A stretch of DNA of 64,000 bases from Acytostelium subglobosum LB1 (taxonomy: Eukaryota; Evosea; Eumycetozoa; Acytosteliales; Acytosteliaceae): positions 440,253 to 504,252 of the forward strand of contig NW_012236507.1 in NCBI RefSeq assembly GCF_000787575.1, read 5' to 3'. The notes below the pieces were generated by a model. The model ran no database searches. It worked only from the letters and a program-made list of their open reading frames with translations, and was not told where the DNA came from. Within the stretch, counting starts at the first letter, position 1. The number at the start of each line of letters is the position of its first letter. The translations under genes were made by a program, and so were the position numbers. Below, in pieces: positions 9,563-22,427 of this stretch.

Positions 9563-11071
9563 TTACTCACCTCGGGCGAACGATGAGTTCATTGGGATAC
9601 CATTGTCAAAGAGAGCCATGAACTTGTTGATGGCCTCGCTGTTCTCGGACTCGAGGATGCGCGACATTGATCTCCAGGGCCACTTGATGCTGCGCTTCTT
9701 CACCTGCTCGTTGGGCGACACTGCCTTGATCTTGGGCATGTAGAGCGCGCGCACGATGCGGGTCAGGTCGGCGTCACGCGACTTGTAGTGGGCGCCCTCC
9801 AGGAAGTCTGAGAAGAACTTGTTCAGGCTCCTGCTGAGTGTCGATGTCGAGATGTTCTTGTTGAGAGCGCACTCTGTCTGGCGCATCAGCAGATCCTGGA
9901 AGTAGATTCGATTGGTCTTGATGTTGACACTCCATCGCTGTCCCATTCCCGGCGCCGGGGTGGCCAATGCTGTCGATGTCGTTGTCGTCGTTGTTGTCGG
10001 CATTGTGCCCATCCCTTTAGGTGGATGTACCCTCACGATCGATTGTTCGTTGAGATCGCGATGACTGTCTCCATTGTTGTTGATGTGATGATTGTTGTTG
10101 TTGTTGTTAATGGTGTTGCTGCTTTTGTTAACGTTGATTAGATTGTGTTTGTTGGTGTTGAGGAGGAAGTTGTGGTAGCCGACTGCGCTGTTGTCTTGTA
10201 CAGGTGTGGATTGTTCGTCATCTTCTTCAATTGTCAAGTTTACAGGCGCTGATGTATGTGTTGGTGTTGTTGTTGTAGTTGATGTTGTAGATGTTGTAGA
10301 TGTTGTTGATATTGGTGGTGTAGTTGCTGTTGTTGTTGTAGTTGTTGTTGGTGAAGGTGATGTTGTGATGGGTGATAGAGGATATAGTGATGGTGTTGTG
10401 GAGGAGGAGGAAGAAGGTGATAATTTAGTCGTTTGTGCTGGTGTACCAATGGCTAACGGATGTTGAGCTGAGGTTGTTCGTTTGGGTCCCATCAGAAACT
10501 GCCTCTTCTTTGCCGGTGGTTGTGTAGGTTGTGGCGGTAGTGATTGAGGTTGAGTCTGAGGTTGGGGCTGATGCTGGGGCTGATGTAGGGGCTGAGGCTG
10601 GTGCTGGGGCTGGGGCTTCATCGGTGGATGAGTCTGCAGCGGCAGAGGACTCAAAGGTTGTCTATGTTGTTGTTGTGGTGAAGTAGAACTTGGACTGCCA
10701 CTACTGCTACTCAGTAGATGTTGTTGCGGTTGTGGTTGTGGAGATAGTTTCGATTGTTGTTGTAACAGTTGTATGTTCATTGCTTCACCAACGACTGAGT
10801 CACCATCACTGTCCTCTGATGCTGTTATACTCTCTTCATCATCATCTTCATCAATGACACTGCTATTGATCAGCAGACCACCACCGCCACTACTACTATT
10901 GTATTCGATATTATGTTCACTAAGCCCATTGCGAGCAATACTACTGCTACTGCTACTGCTACTCTTTATGAATGTATTCGTCGTCGTTATTGAGGCCTTT
11001 GTCAACCTATCATCATCATCATCTTCATTGTCGTCGCCCTCTTCGTCAGGGTTCTTCCTCTTCAACGACAT
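9563..11071 (-). CDS. Unknown Q/P/S-rich protein with conserved-looking C-terminal domain
   Basis: 502 residues in one exon. I do not recognise the family. It starts MSLKRKNPDEEGDDNEDDDDD, a basic patch followed by an acidic run that could be a nuclear signal. It continues through Ser, Gln/Pro/His (PQPQHQPQP), Thr and Asn homopolymers to about residue 375. The last 120 residues are normal in composition (RWSVNIKTNRIYFQDLL ... LNKFFSDFLEGAH ... IKWPWRSMSRILE) and helix-rich. They probably form the functional domain. The Q-rich leader plus acidic patch is common in dictyostelid transcription or chromatin factors (inference only). The stop codon overlaps a GTGAGTAAG donor-like sequence, so one more exon cannot be excluded. 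The region beyond it is instead a decayed copy of this 3' end. Confidence 0.65.
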   Translation of the reverse strand: MSLKRKNPDEEGDDNEDDDDDRLTKASITTTNTFIKSSSSSSSSIARNGLSEHNIEYNSSSGGGGLLINSSVIDEDDDEESITASEDSDGDSVVGEAMNIQLLQQQSKLSPQPQPQQHLLSSSSGSPSSTSPQQQHRQPLSPLPLQTHPPMKPQPQHQPQPLHQPQHQPQPQTQPQSLPPQPTQPPAKKRQFLMGPKRTTSAQHPLAIGTPAQTTKLSPSSSSSTTPSLYPLSPITTSPSPTTTTTTTATTPPISTTSTTSTTSTTTTTPTHTSAPVNLTIEEDDEQSTPVQDNSAVGYHNFLLNTNKHNLINVNKSSNTINNNNNNHHINNNGDSHRDLNEQSIVRVHPPKGMGTMPTTTTTTTSTALATPAPGMGQRWSVNIKTNRIYFQDLLMRQTECALNKNISTSTLSRSLNKFFSDFLEGAHYKSRDADLTRIVRALYMPKIKAVSPNEQVKKRSIKWPWRSMSRILESENSEAINKFMALFDNGIPMNSSFARGE

Positions 11072-11861
11072 CTATCTGTCTTTTCAAAATATATATTTGT
11101 ATACAAATAATATGATATTATTATATAACTTCATTAGAGTATGAACAGATTAATGAATGATTGAAGTGAAGTGAGTTGGTTAGTAACCATTCTTGGATGT
11201 GTGTGTGTGTGTGTGTGTGTGTGAAGGTCTGTGTATGTGTGTGTGTGAAGCTCTTTAGAAATGTGTTAAATGACAGATTGACAAACTGAGTTATCAACAC
11301 AAACTCTCAGACTAAACTCATTTGAGTTTAAACCATGGGCATACCAGCCATATCCAGGAAGACTGAATTGATTTCTGTCAATTAAATTATTTCCAGCCAG
11401 ATCTGGCTTGCTGTGTTTGCCACAGGTTGTTGTTCAAAAGTCATAATTATGGGGTTAACATCAACAACAAGCCATCCAAACAAAACTAGAAGATTTTGGC
11501 TTCTTTTTTTGATTTTTTTTAATTTTATTTATTTACAGATATTGTTTTGTTGTTCACCTCATTCTTTCACTCTCTTCAAACACTTCCACACACACTTGCA
11601 CACCCACATTAAAACATACCCGAGCACCGCATCTCAGCTCAATCAAACAAACTTTGACCCAAAAAACCCTATCATACCCTCACACACACTCAGAGACAGA
11701 CAAACACACTCATTCCTCTCACTCATTCACTTCACTCACTTTACTTGTATTTGTATATCTTTTTTATCACTCTTTATATAAATATCAACTCAACTCATCA
11801 TCAATCATCATCAACAACTGTGTATATTGTATAATATTATAACAAACAAACAAAAGAAAGA
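11072..11861. other. Divergent promoter region, 0.8 kb
   Basis: It lies between two divergently transcribed genes. It holds a (TG)n microsatellite (11198-11223), a T-rich stretch (about 11500-11540) and a long CA/ACTC-rich leader before the capping protein gene. No gene seen. The short open frames here are simple sequence. Confidence 0.6.
11198..11223 (+). repeat. (TG)n microsatellite
   Basis: About 13 uninterrupted TG units, with a second imperfect TGTG cluster at about 11232-11247. Confidence 0.9.
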
Positions 11862-12922
11862 ATGACCGAGAAACAATTGGACGCAGCTTTGGACTTGATG
11901 AGAAGATTGCCACCCTCACAGATCGAGGATAACTTGGCCGGTCTCATCGATATGGTGCCAGACTTGACTGAGGATCTCTTGTCAGCAGTTGACCAGCCCC
12001 TTAAGGTCGCCTACGACTCTGTCTCCAAGAGAGACTACTTGTTGTGCGATTATAATAGAGATGGAGATTCATACAGGTATGATTCATTCATTCATTCATT
12101 CATTCAAACACAGTGATATGACAGTCATCATCTAACTGCCTTCGAACATCAAACAAACAATCAGATCACCATGGTCGAACAAGTATGACCCACCCATCAG
12201 CGACTGCGCTCTCCCATCTGCCAAGTTGAGAGAGATTGAGATTCAAGCCAACGAGGTGTTCGATATCTACCGTGAGTTGTAAGTATCACGATGATTGAAT
12301 GATTGATCGATCGAATGAATGACTGACCTTTGGACGCACGATACTTAGATATTTCGAGGGAGGTGTATCCTCTGTCTACTGCTGGGATCTCGATGGAGGT
12401 TTCGCCGCTGTAGTCTTGATCAAGAAGAGTATGTTATTGGTGAGAACAACAAGTAGATGTAACAAGAGAGATGGACTAACATATGATTGAATGAACGAAT
12501 GAAACAAACAAACAGCTCAAGATCAATCAAAGAAGGGTCAACCAATGAGAGGTACATGGGACTCTATTCACGTCGTTGAAGTCAAGGACATGAAGAAGAA
12601 CGCTCGTTATAAATTGATCTCCACCATTATGTTATCGATCGAGACCGAGAATGATGCCACCGGAAAGGTTAACCTCTCTGGCAGTTTGACCAGACAGGAG
12701 GAGAAGGAGTTCCCCGTCAACGACGTCGACACCCACGTCACCAACATCGGTAAGATGGTCGAGGAGATGGAGTCCAAGTTGCGTCTGACACTCGAGACCA
12801 TCTACTTTGGAAAGACCAAGCAGGTCGTCAACGACCTCCGTTCAGCCACCGGCTCTTCAGAGCTCGAGAAGAGAAAGAACCTCTCCAACCAGATCGGTTC
12901 TGCTCTCAGCCAACGTCAATAA
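11862..12922 (+). CDS. acpB: F-actin-capping protein subunit beta
   Basis: Four exons: 11862-12076, 12165-12278, 12349-12428 and 12516-12922, giving 271 residues, the usual length for CapZ beta. All introns are GT-AG, 70-88 nt, and the joins restore conserved sequence ([39 protein letters not shown]). The family signature is clear: LDLMRRLPP at the N terminus, [29 protein letters not shown], and a C-terminal helix ending in the tentacle region. With the alpha subunit it caps actin filament barbed ends in the cytoplasm. The first intron opens with a run of ATTC units. Confidence 0.96.
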
Positions 12923-13413
12923 TTTCTCAGTCCCACCATATATATGTCAGTCAGTCAGTCCAGTTAGTTAGTTTGTTGGGTCATACTACAACTACAACAA
13001 CAACAACAAAAGACTAGTAACAACAACAACACAAACATATATAACAACAATCACAACAACATTAACAACATTAACAACTTGCTACTATCCATCAATAACA
13101 TTTGCACCTATTCATAGTATTTATCTCGTCCTTTTGTTCGTGTTAACATTCATTCATTGATTCATTGACCGATCGATAATGTTGATATGATCTTCGATAC
13201 CCTACCCTTACCCTTACCCTTACCCTTACCCTTACCCTTACCCTTACCCTTGCCCTTGCCCTTGCCTAACCCTCACCAACAAACCCAGCTTCCACCCACT
13301 ATTAATTTCGAAACTTGCCAAGTTGGTGAAGAGAGACCCATTCAAGCTCACCTTTGTTCAGATTGAATTGTTAATAAAAGAAAGATAGAGAGAGAGATAT
13401 ATAGAGAATAAAG
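12923..13413. other. Intergenic region with hexamer repeat
   Basis: The 3' flank of the capping protein gene (CAA-rich) is followed by a CCCTTA/CCCTTG tandem tract (13205-13264) and an A/G-rich leader before snfA. No gene seen. Confidence 0.6.
13205..13264. repeat. (CCCTTA)7(CCCTTG)3 hexamer array
   Basis: Ten perfect hexamers in tandem. On the minus strand this reads TAAGGG/CAAGGG, ten evenly spaced GGG runs with 3-nt loops, a strong quadruplex candidate. It is not the TTAGGG telomere unit. Confidence 0.9.
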
Positions 13414-15308
<1,895 letters not shown>

Positions 15309-15312
<4 letters not shown>

Positions 15313-18300
15313 TGAACGAAGTTTTCGGCATGCCTCCTGGGCGCCCAACGCCTCGCATGCATCGACATTGTGTACGACTCGCGCAGCATCTTGGGCTGAA
15401 TGACAACCTTGGTCATGTCCATAAAGTTGCTCTCAATGAATGTGATGTCCTCGGCGGACAGCAGCTCCACCGTCTGCTCAACTTGCTGCTCGGATTCGTA
15501 TCGCTTGCACGACGCCAGGTAAGTGGCGACATCCTGGTCATTCGCCGTCTTGTTCAGCTCGACCATGTAGTCGAGGAAGTCCTTGGGATGCTGGTAAGAG
15601 TGCGGGTTGAACATCTTGAACAGCTGTATCTTCTCGGCGTCCGTGTTGAGCAGTTTGATGAACACGAGGAACATCTGCTGCGACACCTCGCCCTTGATAC
15701 CAAACAGATGATTGATCTTTGTGAATAGTTCCCTGAGTGTCTGGATATGTCCTTGCTTCTCCAACATTATGAAGTAGGGCGTGAAGAAGGATGTCTTCTT
15801 CTTGGAGAGCATCAGGAATGCCTTGAGCTCGTCCAGGTTGGGCGAGGGTCCCTTGAGCAGCAGGAACAGCTGCGTGGCGATGTAGTAGTTCCTGTTGTTC
15901 TTGGTGCAGTCGCCAAAGTATAGGTAGGCATCCTCATAGCGCTTGTTCTTGATGAAGATTGAGAGGTTGCACGACTCGATGTTTTGGTTCTTGGGATAGC
16001 GATCAGTCAACTTGGCCGTCAGGGCCTCGTCGATGCATTCAGTCTCCAGCGCCTTGATGCAGAAGCCATCAATAACCTCCAATGTGATCGTAAGATTGTT
16101 GTCTAGGCAGTATTCGATCATTCTCTGGGCCAGCTCCATGTTGCCGGCACGGACCACTCCACAGATCACGGCGTTGAGCAGAGAGGGCGAGTTGCGATAA
16201 ATGATTGGCGACAGCATGTTTAGCATCTTGATACCATGTGCGGGATCCTTTCGTAGGACATTGACAAAGGCCGATGGGATGAAGATGAGGTCTCGGAGAA
16301 TGGCCGGACAGCGGTTGTATAACTCAAAGTAGGACTGCTGCGAGAGTCGTTGTAGCAGGATCGAGAGATAAAGTATTCTGCGCATCTTGAGGTACTTCAT
16401 CATGGACAGAGCGTACTTCTCCTTGCCATCCTCCTGTTGTGACGTCCTCATATTAATCATCTCGAGGTCCTCTTCCAGATGCTTGATCACCATGCTCTCA
16501 TTCTCAATGTCCAACCACTTGACCAGGTTGTCGATTTGGTAGGATCGCGATGTGTTCAGAGTGTCAGAGAGATTGTAGCGATCGATCTTGTTCCTGCATA
16601 TCGCTGTGAGCTCCACGCCAACATTGTATGAGTCGTACTCTTGCGACACTTCATCCTTGCGCTGGATGTCCAGGTCGAAGCAACGCGTCAGGTTGATAAA
16701 ATGTGAGGTGAGATCCTTGACGATGGTGGGCGGCAACTTATCGCACTGTTCCAGGTACACGGTGAATGAGAGCAGCAGACGGTGGTCGATCGGCAGGTTC
16801 TCTCCCAGGATCAGGTGGTACCAGTACATGGCGTCGGAGAATAAGCCCAGCTTGAGCAGACTCTTGGTGACGCGAGAATACAACGAGTATTTGTGAAGTG
16901 CCGGCAGGTGCTCGAGAATCTGGTCCATGATCTTCCTGTTCATCAGGTAGTTGTACAGGAGGAGCGGGGCAGTGCGGCCACGCATCGCATCAAAGAGGTG
17001 GCCATAGAGCTCCTTCACGCCATTGCTGTCCTGTCGCGTGCTCAGGTACTCCAGCACGTCCTGGCACATTTGCAGCGAGATTGTGTAGTTGGAGGTGGTG
17101 GCCACCCTGGTGACCCACTGCTTGAGATCCTCGTAGTTGTTTTGCTTGATGGAGTAGTTGATGAAGTAGCCGTAGGTCTCGGTATTGGGCATCAGCTGGA
17201 CCTGCGTCAGGTAGTCAAACACCACCGTGGCCTTCTTCAGATCCTTGGCCTCGAGGGACAGTTTGATCAGTTCGTTAATGAGTCCAATGCCCAGCATCTT
17301 GTGGTGGCTGATGATGCTGATGATCTGCTCGGCGTGCGCCTTGTTGTGCTTGTACACGCTGGAAATGAGCGTATAGAAGTGTTGCGTCTCAATGTAGCCT
17401 GGCAGCCGCGGGAAGTACTCGGCAAACATCGAGCATGCGGCGTCCCAGTGATTGTGCTTGATGAGTCCATCGAACAGCAGCATGTGGAGCATTTGATGCA
17501 TGACCATCAGGTCTGTCTTGGTGGACGTCGCTGGCATCGACGTGATCTGTCTATGGAATAGGTCGCGAGCGCCTGTCAAGTCGTTTTTGCGCAGGAGCAA
17601 CGACATGCGGAAGAAGACGACGAATTGGGGCACATCGTCCTTGTTGCTGTTGGTCTTTAGCACAGTGTCCACGAGGGCCTGCGCCAAGCTGACACGGCCG
17701 ATGCTTGTGTAGAATGTAATCAGTGTCTGATAGGTTGTGCCATTGTACTTGAGGCCCATCTGATCGTAGGACGACACTACCACTTCAATAAAGTCGCCAG
17801 TATTATTATAGATAAAGTATGCCAAGAATGAGTTGACCATGTCCACATCCATCTTGAATCGCTTGTCCTCACGCATTGTCTTGAACATTTCCTTGACCAT
17901 TATTACATACTCTGGTCGTGTAGAGTGCTCGCGATGCAAAAATTCATGAAGTCTATAGTGTCGCGTGAATGTGTGGCGTGTTTCCATGGGGTTAGCCACA
18001 CTGTTTCCGTGTTTCCGTGTTTCCGTCGACACGGAAACACAGTTGCCAGTCGCGCCGGTACATTACTTTTTGTTGATAGTGACTGGATCGAATTGACATA
18101 GTACAAGATCGGAGAGGAATTGTGCGCGTATAGAATCAATGTTGAAGATTGGTGACTGATTGTACATGTCGTCCAGGCCATTCGATGTTAAAATAGATCT
18201 TATATGTCCGTCTGCATTTGTTGTTGTTGTCGTTGGTACACCCTTGTCAGTTGTATACCTGTTGTTGTTGTTGTCGACGAATGCCCTTCGAGCTTTGCCC

Positions 18301-18653
18301 AATGATGATTTTGCCGTGTTGGTAATCTCTGCATTATTAGCTCGTTGTTCTTTTTGTTGTAGTTGTCGTCGATGTTGTTGTTTAATAAGTTGAATATGAT
18401 CCAAGTAGGTTGTGTATGACTTTGTTGATGTTGATGATGCTGTTGGGGGTCTTGTCTTTGTAGTCGTCGTCGTCGTCGTATGTGAGCCAATGTTGAATGA
18501 TGATGATGATGTTGGTGGACTCGTTGTGGTCGTCGCCGTAGGTGTGCCAATGATGAATGATGTTGTTGAAGTTGATGATGATTGTCTATATCTGTATGAT
18601 TGTGTTTGTGATATAAGCGATGTAATCGATCTTGACCTAAAGAAAGACGACAT
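15309..18653 (-). CDS. PPR-like mitochondrial protein (family member 1)
   Basis: Two exons: 18653-18067 and 18000-15309, giving 1092 residues. The join TINK-N-VANPMETR keeps the frame across a 66-nt intron. The N terminus MSSFFRSRSITSLISQTQSY is Arg/Ser-rich without acids, a likely mitochondrial presequence. Thr/Ser/Asn homopolymers follow. From about residue 200 the protein is a series of paired helices (NGTTYQTLITFYTSIGRVS, MLGIGLINELIKLSLEAKD, PNTETYGYFINYSI). This is the pentatricopeptide-repeat style of organelle RNA-binding proteins, though the repeats are divergent. A block with DAMYWYHLILGENLPID resembles blocks in the genes at 24784-27959 and 36712-39425, so the three look like one family. 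The RNA target is unknown. Its last codon overlaps snfA. Confidence 0.72.
18003..18042. repeat. GGAAACAC repeat with 10-bp stem inside an intron
   Basis: In the sense of the minus-strand gene the intron ends with GTGTTTCCGT-GTCG-ACGGAAACAC, a perfect 10-bp stem with a 4-nt loop. It is followed by two more GGAAACA units, the last of which supplies the splice acceptor. A related GGAAAC-rich tract lies in the GPCR intron near 31131-31182. Confidence 0.8.
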
Positions 18654-18817
18654 CCCTTATATTTATATATATATACACCTATGTATAAGTATGAATGATT
18701 GATTGATTTCAAGCGCGAATCATTAATCATTCAAAGTATCTTGTCCAGACGAGGACCAAAAATTGAAAAAGTTAACAAAACACCACTTTTCACTCTCAAT
18801 CAGTCGATCTGTGTTGT

Positions 18818-21121
18818 TTATTTGCAAATAAAGGATGACGCCCAGGACTTGTCGATGGAGTCCAGGGACTTCCATTTGGTAGACTGCTTGTATCTCTTGG
18901 CCAAGTAGTCAAACACATTCTTTTGTCGATCGGCTTGTGCCGCTTGAATCATCTTTTGAATCTGATGCTTGCTAATTCGTGTGACACCGACTTCACAGTG
19001 ATCTAAACATAGCTGAACAATGTCCAAATGTCCATTGGCAATTGCGTTGAATATACAGGTGATTGGTGTGAAGTGGACGTGTTTGGAGAGCTTCCGCATC
19101 AGCCGCAGCTTGCCATGCGCACTGGCGTAGCTACACATCTCGTCGAATGTCTCTTTGTTGGGCGAGGGAAAGTGTACGCTGACCAACTCATAGGCCTCGA
19201 CCGAGCCAGTCTCGGCGATGGCCACCCATGACGAGTTGGTGATCTCGCCAAATCCATGATCCAGTATGTAGCGCAGTATCTCTGGTTGGTTGCCTTGTAT
19301 TGCCGGCCAGACCTTGACGCGAACATCTGGTGCCTGGCTGTGAAGTGCGCGAACCACGTCCATGTATCCAAGATGCGCTGCCTTCTCCATGATTGATTGC
19401 TTGAGAACGGGCATGGATGGCCCGATGAACATGTGCTTGAAGAGATCGAAGCGGTCGAGTAGGAAGAGGATGGCGTTGTAGCGATGATTGATCGTGTGAT
19501 CGATCGCGCTCAGTGCCAGCGCTGGTTCCTTGAGCGACATGTGATGCGCCGACTCGACACAGCCGCGCACCAGCGCATTGGTGAACGCAGGCATGAACCC
19601 ATTGGTGTTTGTCCGCAGTAGCATGGTGATGAGCTCAAGGTCGCGCGCCACTGCTGCGCGCTCTAATGCCAGGTCCGACCACTGTATGTACGGCAGAACC
19701 TGTCTCACGTGACTCATGATGTCCACGCTGGCGAATCCAATCACATTGATCACGCGCTGCTGGTCCAGCATGCCAGTGACTTTGGGCAGCAGGTAATCGA
19801 TCTGTGCCATGTTGCCCGACTCCACGGCGGCAAAGAACAGGCCGGTCAGGTCGGTCGGTCGCGACATGGTAATGTACTGCAGCAATGGGAGGTTGTGAAT
19901 CGAAATGATGCGTCTGAATAGACTGTATGATCGCAACAGTGTGATGTCCGTGCTGGGTATGCTCATCACGACCAAGTACAGCGTGGCGAACAGTTGATGT
20001 TCGCGCGATACAATGCCCATCGTCGTAACAGTGTTGATCGCCGCGTTGAAGTCGATTTTATGGCCACCTAGGCTTGCGTCGTATACATATGTGATGACGC
20101 CAAAGTGATCCTTTGTCGTCGAATCAAACTCGGGCGTGTAGTGCTGAAGTGTGAGCAGCTCGGAGATGTACTGTTTGAGCGCTTGTCGCAGCAGGTGTTG
20201 GCCGCGCTCCTTGGCCTGCACCAAAGAGATGATCTTGCGCACGAGCCATAGGTCGCCCGTCATGAAGACACAGTGGAGGTCTTGAGGGTCCATCCACTTG
20301 CCGCCCAAGAACGTCTCGTTGAAGAATCGAATGAATGGCGCGTTCATCACTTTGTACAGGCCGTGGAAGGCCGTCGAGTCGCAGACTGGTTTCTTGTCCA
20401 ACTTGTGTCGTGCCATCAAGTACTCCAACGATGCCATTCGACTGTTCTTGACGGCTGCCTGCAGCGCCTTGACGAGCAGGGGCTTGGCGGGAGGCGGTGC
20501 ATTCTGGTCGATGTACGTCAGCTTGCGGACAGAGTCGCCGCCCGCCGCCGCGAGGTAGGCGCAGGGCAGTCTAACAAAGTCTGGATGTTTGTTGAAGACA
20601 TAGCACATTGTCTCGTAGTCGACCCTGTTGCTACCGCACAGCAACTCGATGGCCTTTTGTGAGAACTGAACATTATAACCACGATCCAAACGATACCTAA
20701 TCATTGATTGATATCCATTCTCCAGTAACCAATCAGCTTGCCACAGTTCTTCAAAGCACTTGGCAGGCTGTCCAATTGTTGCGCAATAATATTCATTATT
20801 ACTTGTATTATTATTATTATTATTATTTGTTGTTGTTTTAGAATGTGATGATAATGATGATGATTGAATCTTCTTCTTTAACTCTTCTTTCTCAATGTCA
20901 TCGCTATTATCATCATCATTTTGTTTATGTTGTTGTAGGTAGAATGACTTTAATGGACTGAATCTTAATGTTCTATGTACATAACTTATATGATCCAACA
21001 ATTGATTACTTAATATCTTATTATTCAATATTGACTTGAATAACAGTGTTGTTGTTGTTGCTGAATGTTTATGTTTATGATTATGTTGATGTTGATGTTG
21101 ATGTACATTATTATTATCCAT
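18818..21121 (-). CDS. Dictyostelid-type ankyrin-repeat protein
   Basis: 767 residues, one exon. It begins with a His/Gln/Lys stretch and then LLFKSILNNKILSNQLLDHI, an opening typical of a large, highly expanded dictyostelid family with an F-box-like N terminus and degenerate ankyrin repeats. Asn/Asp homopolymers follow. From about residue 130 there are repeated helical pairs of ankyrin type (GYMDVVRALHSQAPDVRVK, GNQPEILRYILDHGFGE, GHLDIVQLCLDHCEVG). There is no enzyme motif. A role as a protein-interaction scaffold is inferred from the repeats. The start is the first ATG and is preceded by AT-rich sequence. Confidence 0.78.
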   Translation of the reverse strand: MDNNNVHQHQHQHNHKHKHSATTTTLLFKSILNNKILSNQLLDHISYVHRTLRFSPLKSFYLQQHKQNDDDNSDDIEKEELKKKIQSSSLSSHSKTTTNNNNNNNTSNNEYYCATIGQPAKCFEELWQADWLLENGYQSMIRYRLDRGYNVQFSQKAIELLCGSNRVDYETMCYVFNKHPDFVRLPCAYLAAAGGDSVRKLTYIDQNAPPPAKPLLVKALQAAVKNSRMASLEYLMARHKLDKKPVCDSTAFHGLYKVMNAPFIRFFNETFLGGKWMDPQDLHCVFMTGDLWLVRKIISLVQAKERGQHLLRQALKQYISELLTLQHYTPEFDSTTKDHFGVITYVYDASLGGHKIDFNAAINTVTTMGIVSREHQLFATLYLVVMSIPSTDITLLRSYSLFRRIISIHNLPLLQYITMSRPTDLTGLFFAAVESGNMAQIDYLLPKVTGMLDQQRVINVIGFASVDIMSHVRQVLPYIQWSDLALERAAVARDLELITMLLRTNTNGFMPAFTNALVRGCVESAHHMSLKEPALALSAIDHTINHRYNAILFLLDRFDLFKHMFIGPSMPVLKQSIMEKAAHLGYMDVVRALHSQAPDVRVKVWPAIQGNQPEILRYILDHGFGEITNSSWVAIAETGSVEAYELVSVHFPSPNKETFDEMCSYASAHGKLRLMRKLSKHVHFTPITCIFNAIANGHLDIVQLCLDHCEVGVTRISKHQIQKMIQAAQADRQKNVFDYLAKRYKQSTKWKSLDSIDKSWASSFICK

Positions 21122-21566
21122 TTTGTTAGTTATTAGTAGTAATAGTACATAGTTTATCTTATCTCTTTCTTTTGAGATTATGTCTTTGGGTTGGACTGAA
21201 TGGAATTGTTGTTTCCAAACTACACTTGGACGAAATATCCAATGTTTGTGTTGGGGTCAAGGGTTGTGTTGTGATGGTCAACCCAAAGATGACTTGAAGA
21301 TTGAGATCATTGTTGTGTTGAGGTCTTGAACATCATTAACATGTAATATACATTAGTATTTACAATTAACTATAATACTTGTGATATATCTGATGAGATT
21401 TATCAAGGACATTATATTGATATCATCATGATGACAAAGATATCTTGAAACTTGGGATTTCATCAAAAAAGCGATGAACTTGATGATTCAGACGATCAAA
21501 CCATCCATTCATTCAGTTCATTCAATCAATCAATCAAACAGATAATAATATATTATATTATATAGA
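21122..21566. other. Divergent promoter region, 0.45 kb
   Basis: Between the ankyrin gene (minus) and the dehydratase gene (plus). No gene seen. The last 60 bases are a TCAA tract followed by an AT-rich leader. Confidence 0.5.
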
Positions 21567-22349
21567 ATGGGAATTGCAAAGATTTACTTGTTGGCTTACA
21601 ACTCTGTTCAGTTTGCTGGATGGTCTTATATATTGGCCTTGCTAGCTATGCATGCTAATAATGCAGGTTGGACGAGTGAAGCGTTCAATGGTGTCTGGGA
21701 CACTGTAGGCACTTGGGTGATCTACTTCCAATTCGCTGCAGTGCTCGAGATCCTCCACTCGCTGATCGGAATCGTCAAGACACCCGCCGCCACCACCTTT
21801 GTCCAGGTGTTCTCGCGTGTGGCCTGTGTCACCCTTGCCATCTACGTGCCACCAGTCCACAACCACTGGGTACTCACCCTTATGCTTGTAAGCTGGAGCA
21901 TCACCGAGGTCGTTCGTTACGCCTTCTACGCGCTCTCCCTCATCGACGCTGTCCCATACTTCCTCGGATGGCTGAGGTATGTACATTCATCCATTCATTT
22001 GATCGCAACACATCCATCACTCAACACTAACTCATCAATCAATCATATATATAGATACACATTGTTCATTGTACTCTACCCAAGTGGAGTGTCTGGCGAG
22101 ACTGGAACCATCATTGTATCTTTGCCACACGTGGAGAGCATGCGCCTCTTCTACTTTGACATGCCCAATGCGATCAACTTTGCCTTCAACACACGCTTGG
22201 TGTTGATGAGCTCGCTGATCTTCTACGTGTTTGGCCTTCCATGGCTGTACACCTACATGCTCGGACAGCGCAAGAGATTCATTCAGACTGGTGGCGTCAA
22301 GGCCCCAGCCAAACGCCCCTCATCCGCAACCCAGAAGAAGACTCAATAA
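21567..22349 (+). CDS. phs1: Very-long-chain 3-hydroxyacyl-CoA dehydratase (PHS1/HACD)
   Basis: Two exons: 21567-21976 and 22055-22349, giving 234 residues with the join GWL-R-YTLFIVLYPSG. Several hydrophobic segments span the protein, as in PTPLA/PHS1 enzymes. Family blocks include LEILHSLIGIVKTP, VLTLMLVSWSITEVVRYAFY and LYPSGVSGE. The last contains the catalytic pair, Tyr145 and Glu152, seven residues apart as in the characterised enzymes. It performs the third step of very-long-chain fatty acid elongation in the ER, removing water from 3-hydroxyacyl-CoA. The C-terminal tail is Lys/Arg-rich and ends KKTQ, which could act as an ER-retention-like signal (inference). Confidence 0.94.
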   Translation: MGIAKIYLLAYNSVQFAGWSYILALLAMHANNAGWTSEAFNGVWDTVGTWVIYFQFAAVLEILHSLIGIVKTPAATTFVQVFSRVACVTLAIYVPPVHNHWVLTLMLVSWSITEVVRYAFYALSLIDAVPYFLGWLRYVHSSIHLIATHPSLNTNSSINHIYRYTLFIVLYPSGVSGETGTIIVSLPHVESMRLFYFDMPNAINFAFNTRLVLMSSLIFYVFGLPWLYTYMLGQRKRFIQTGGVKAPAKRPSSATQKKTQ

Positions 22350-22427
22350 ACCAATGCATGCGAGCACAACAACAGACAACAGACATCAGACAACAGGCTT
22401 AAGAATGAACGGACGGACATTAGAAGT

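Noticed and set aside
13205-13264. Telomere repeat or chromosome end
   Set aside because: The unit is CCCTTA rather than CCCTAA, and coding genes continue on both sides, so it is not a chromosome end.
18063-18653. Separate small Thr/Ser-rich gene
   Set aside because: Its frame joins in phase to the downstream PPR-like exon over a normal GT-AG intron, and it supplies the missing mitochondrial presequence.
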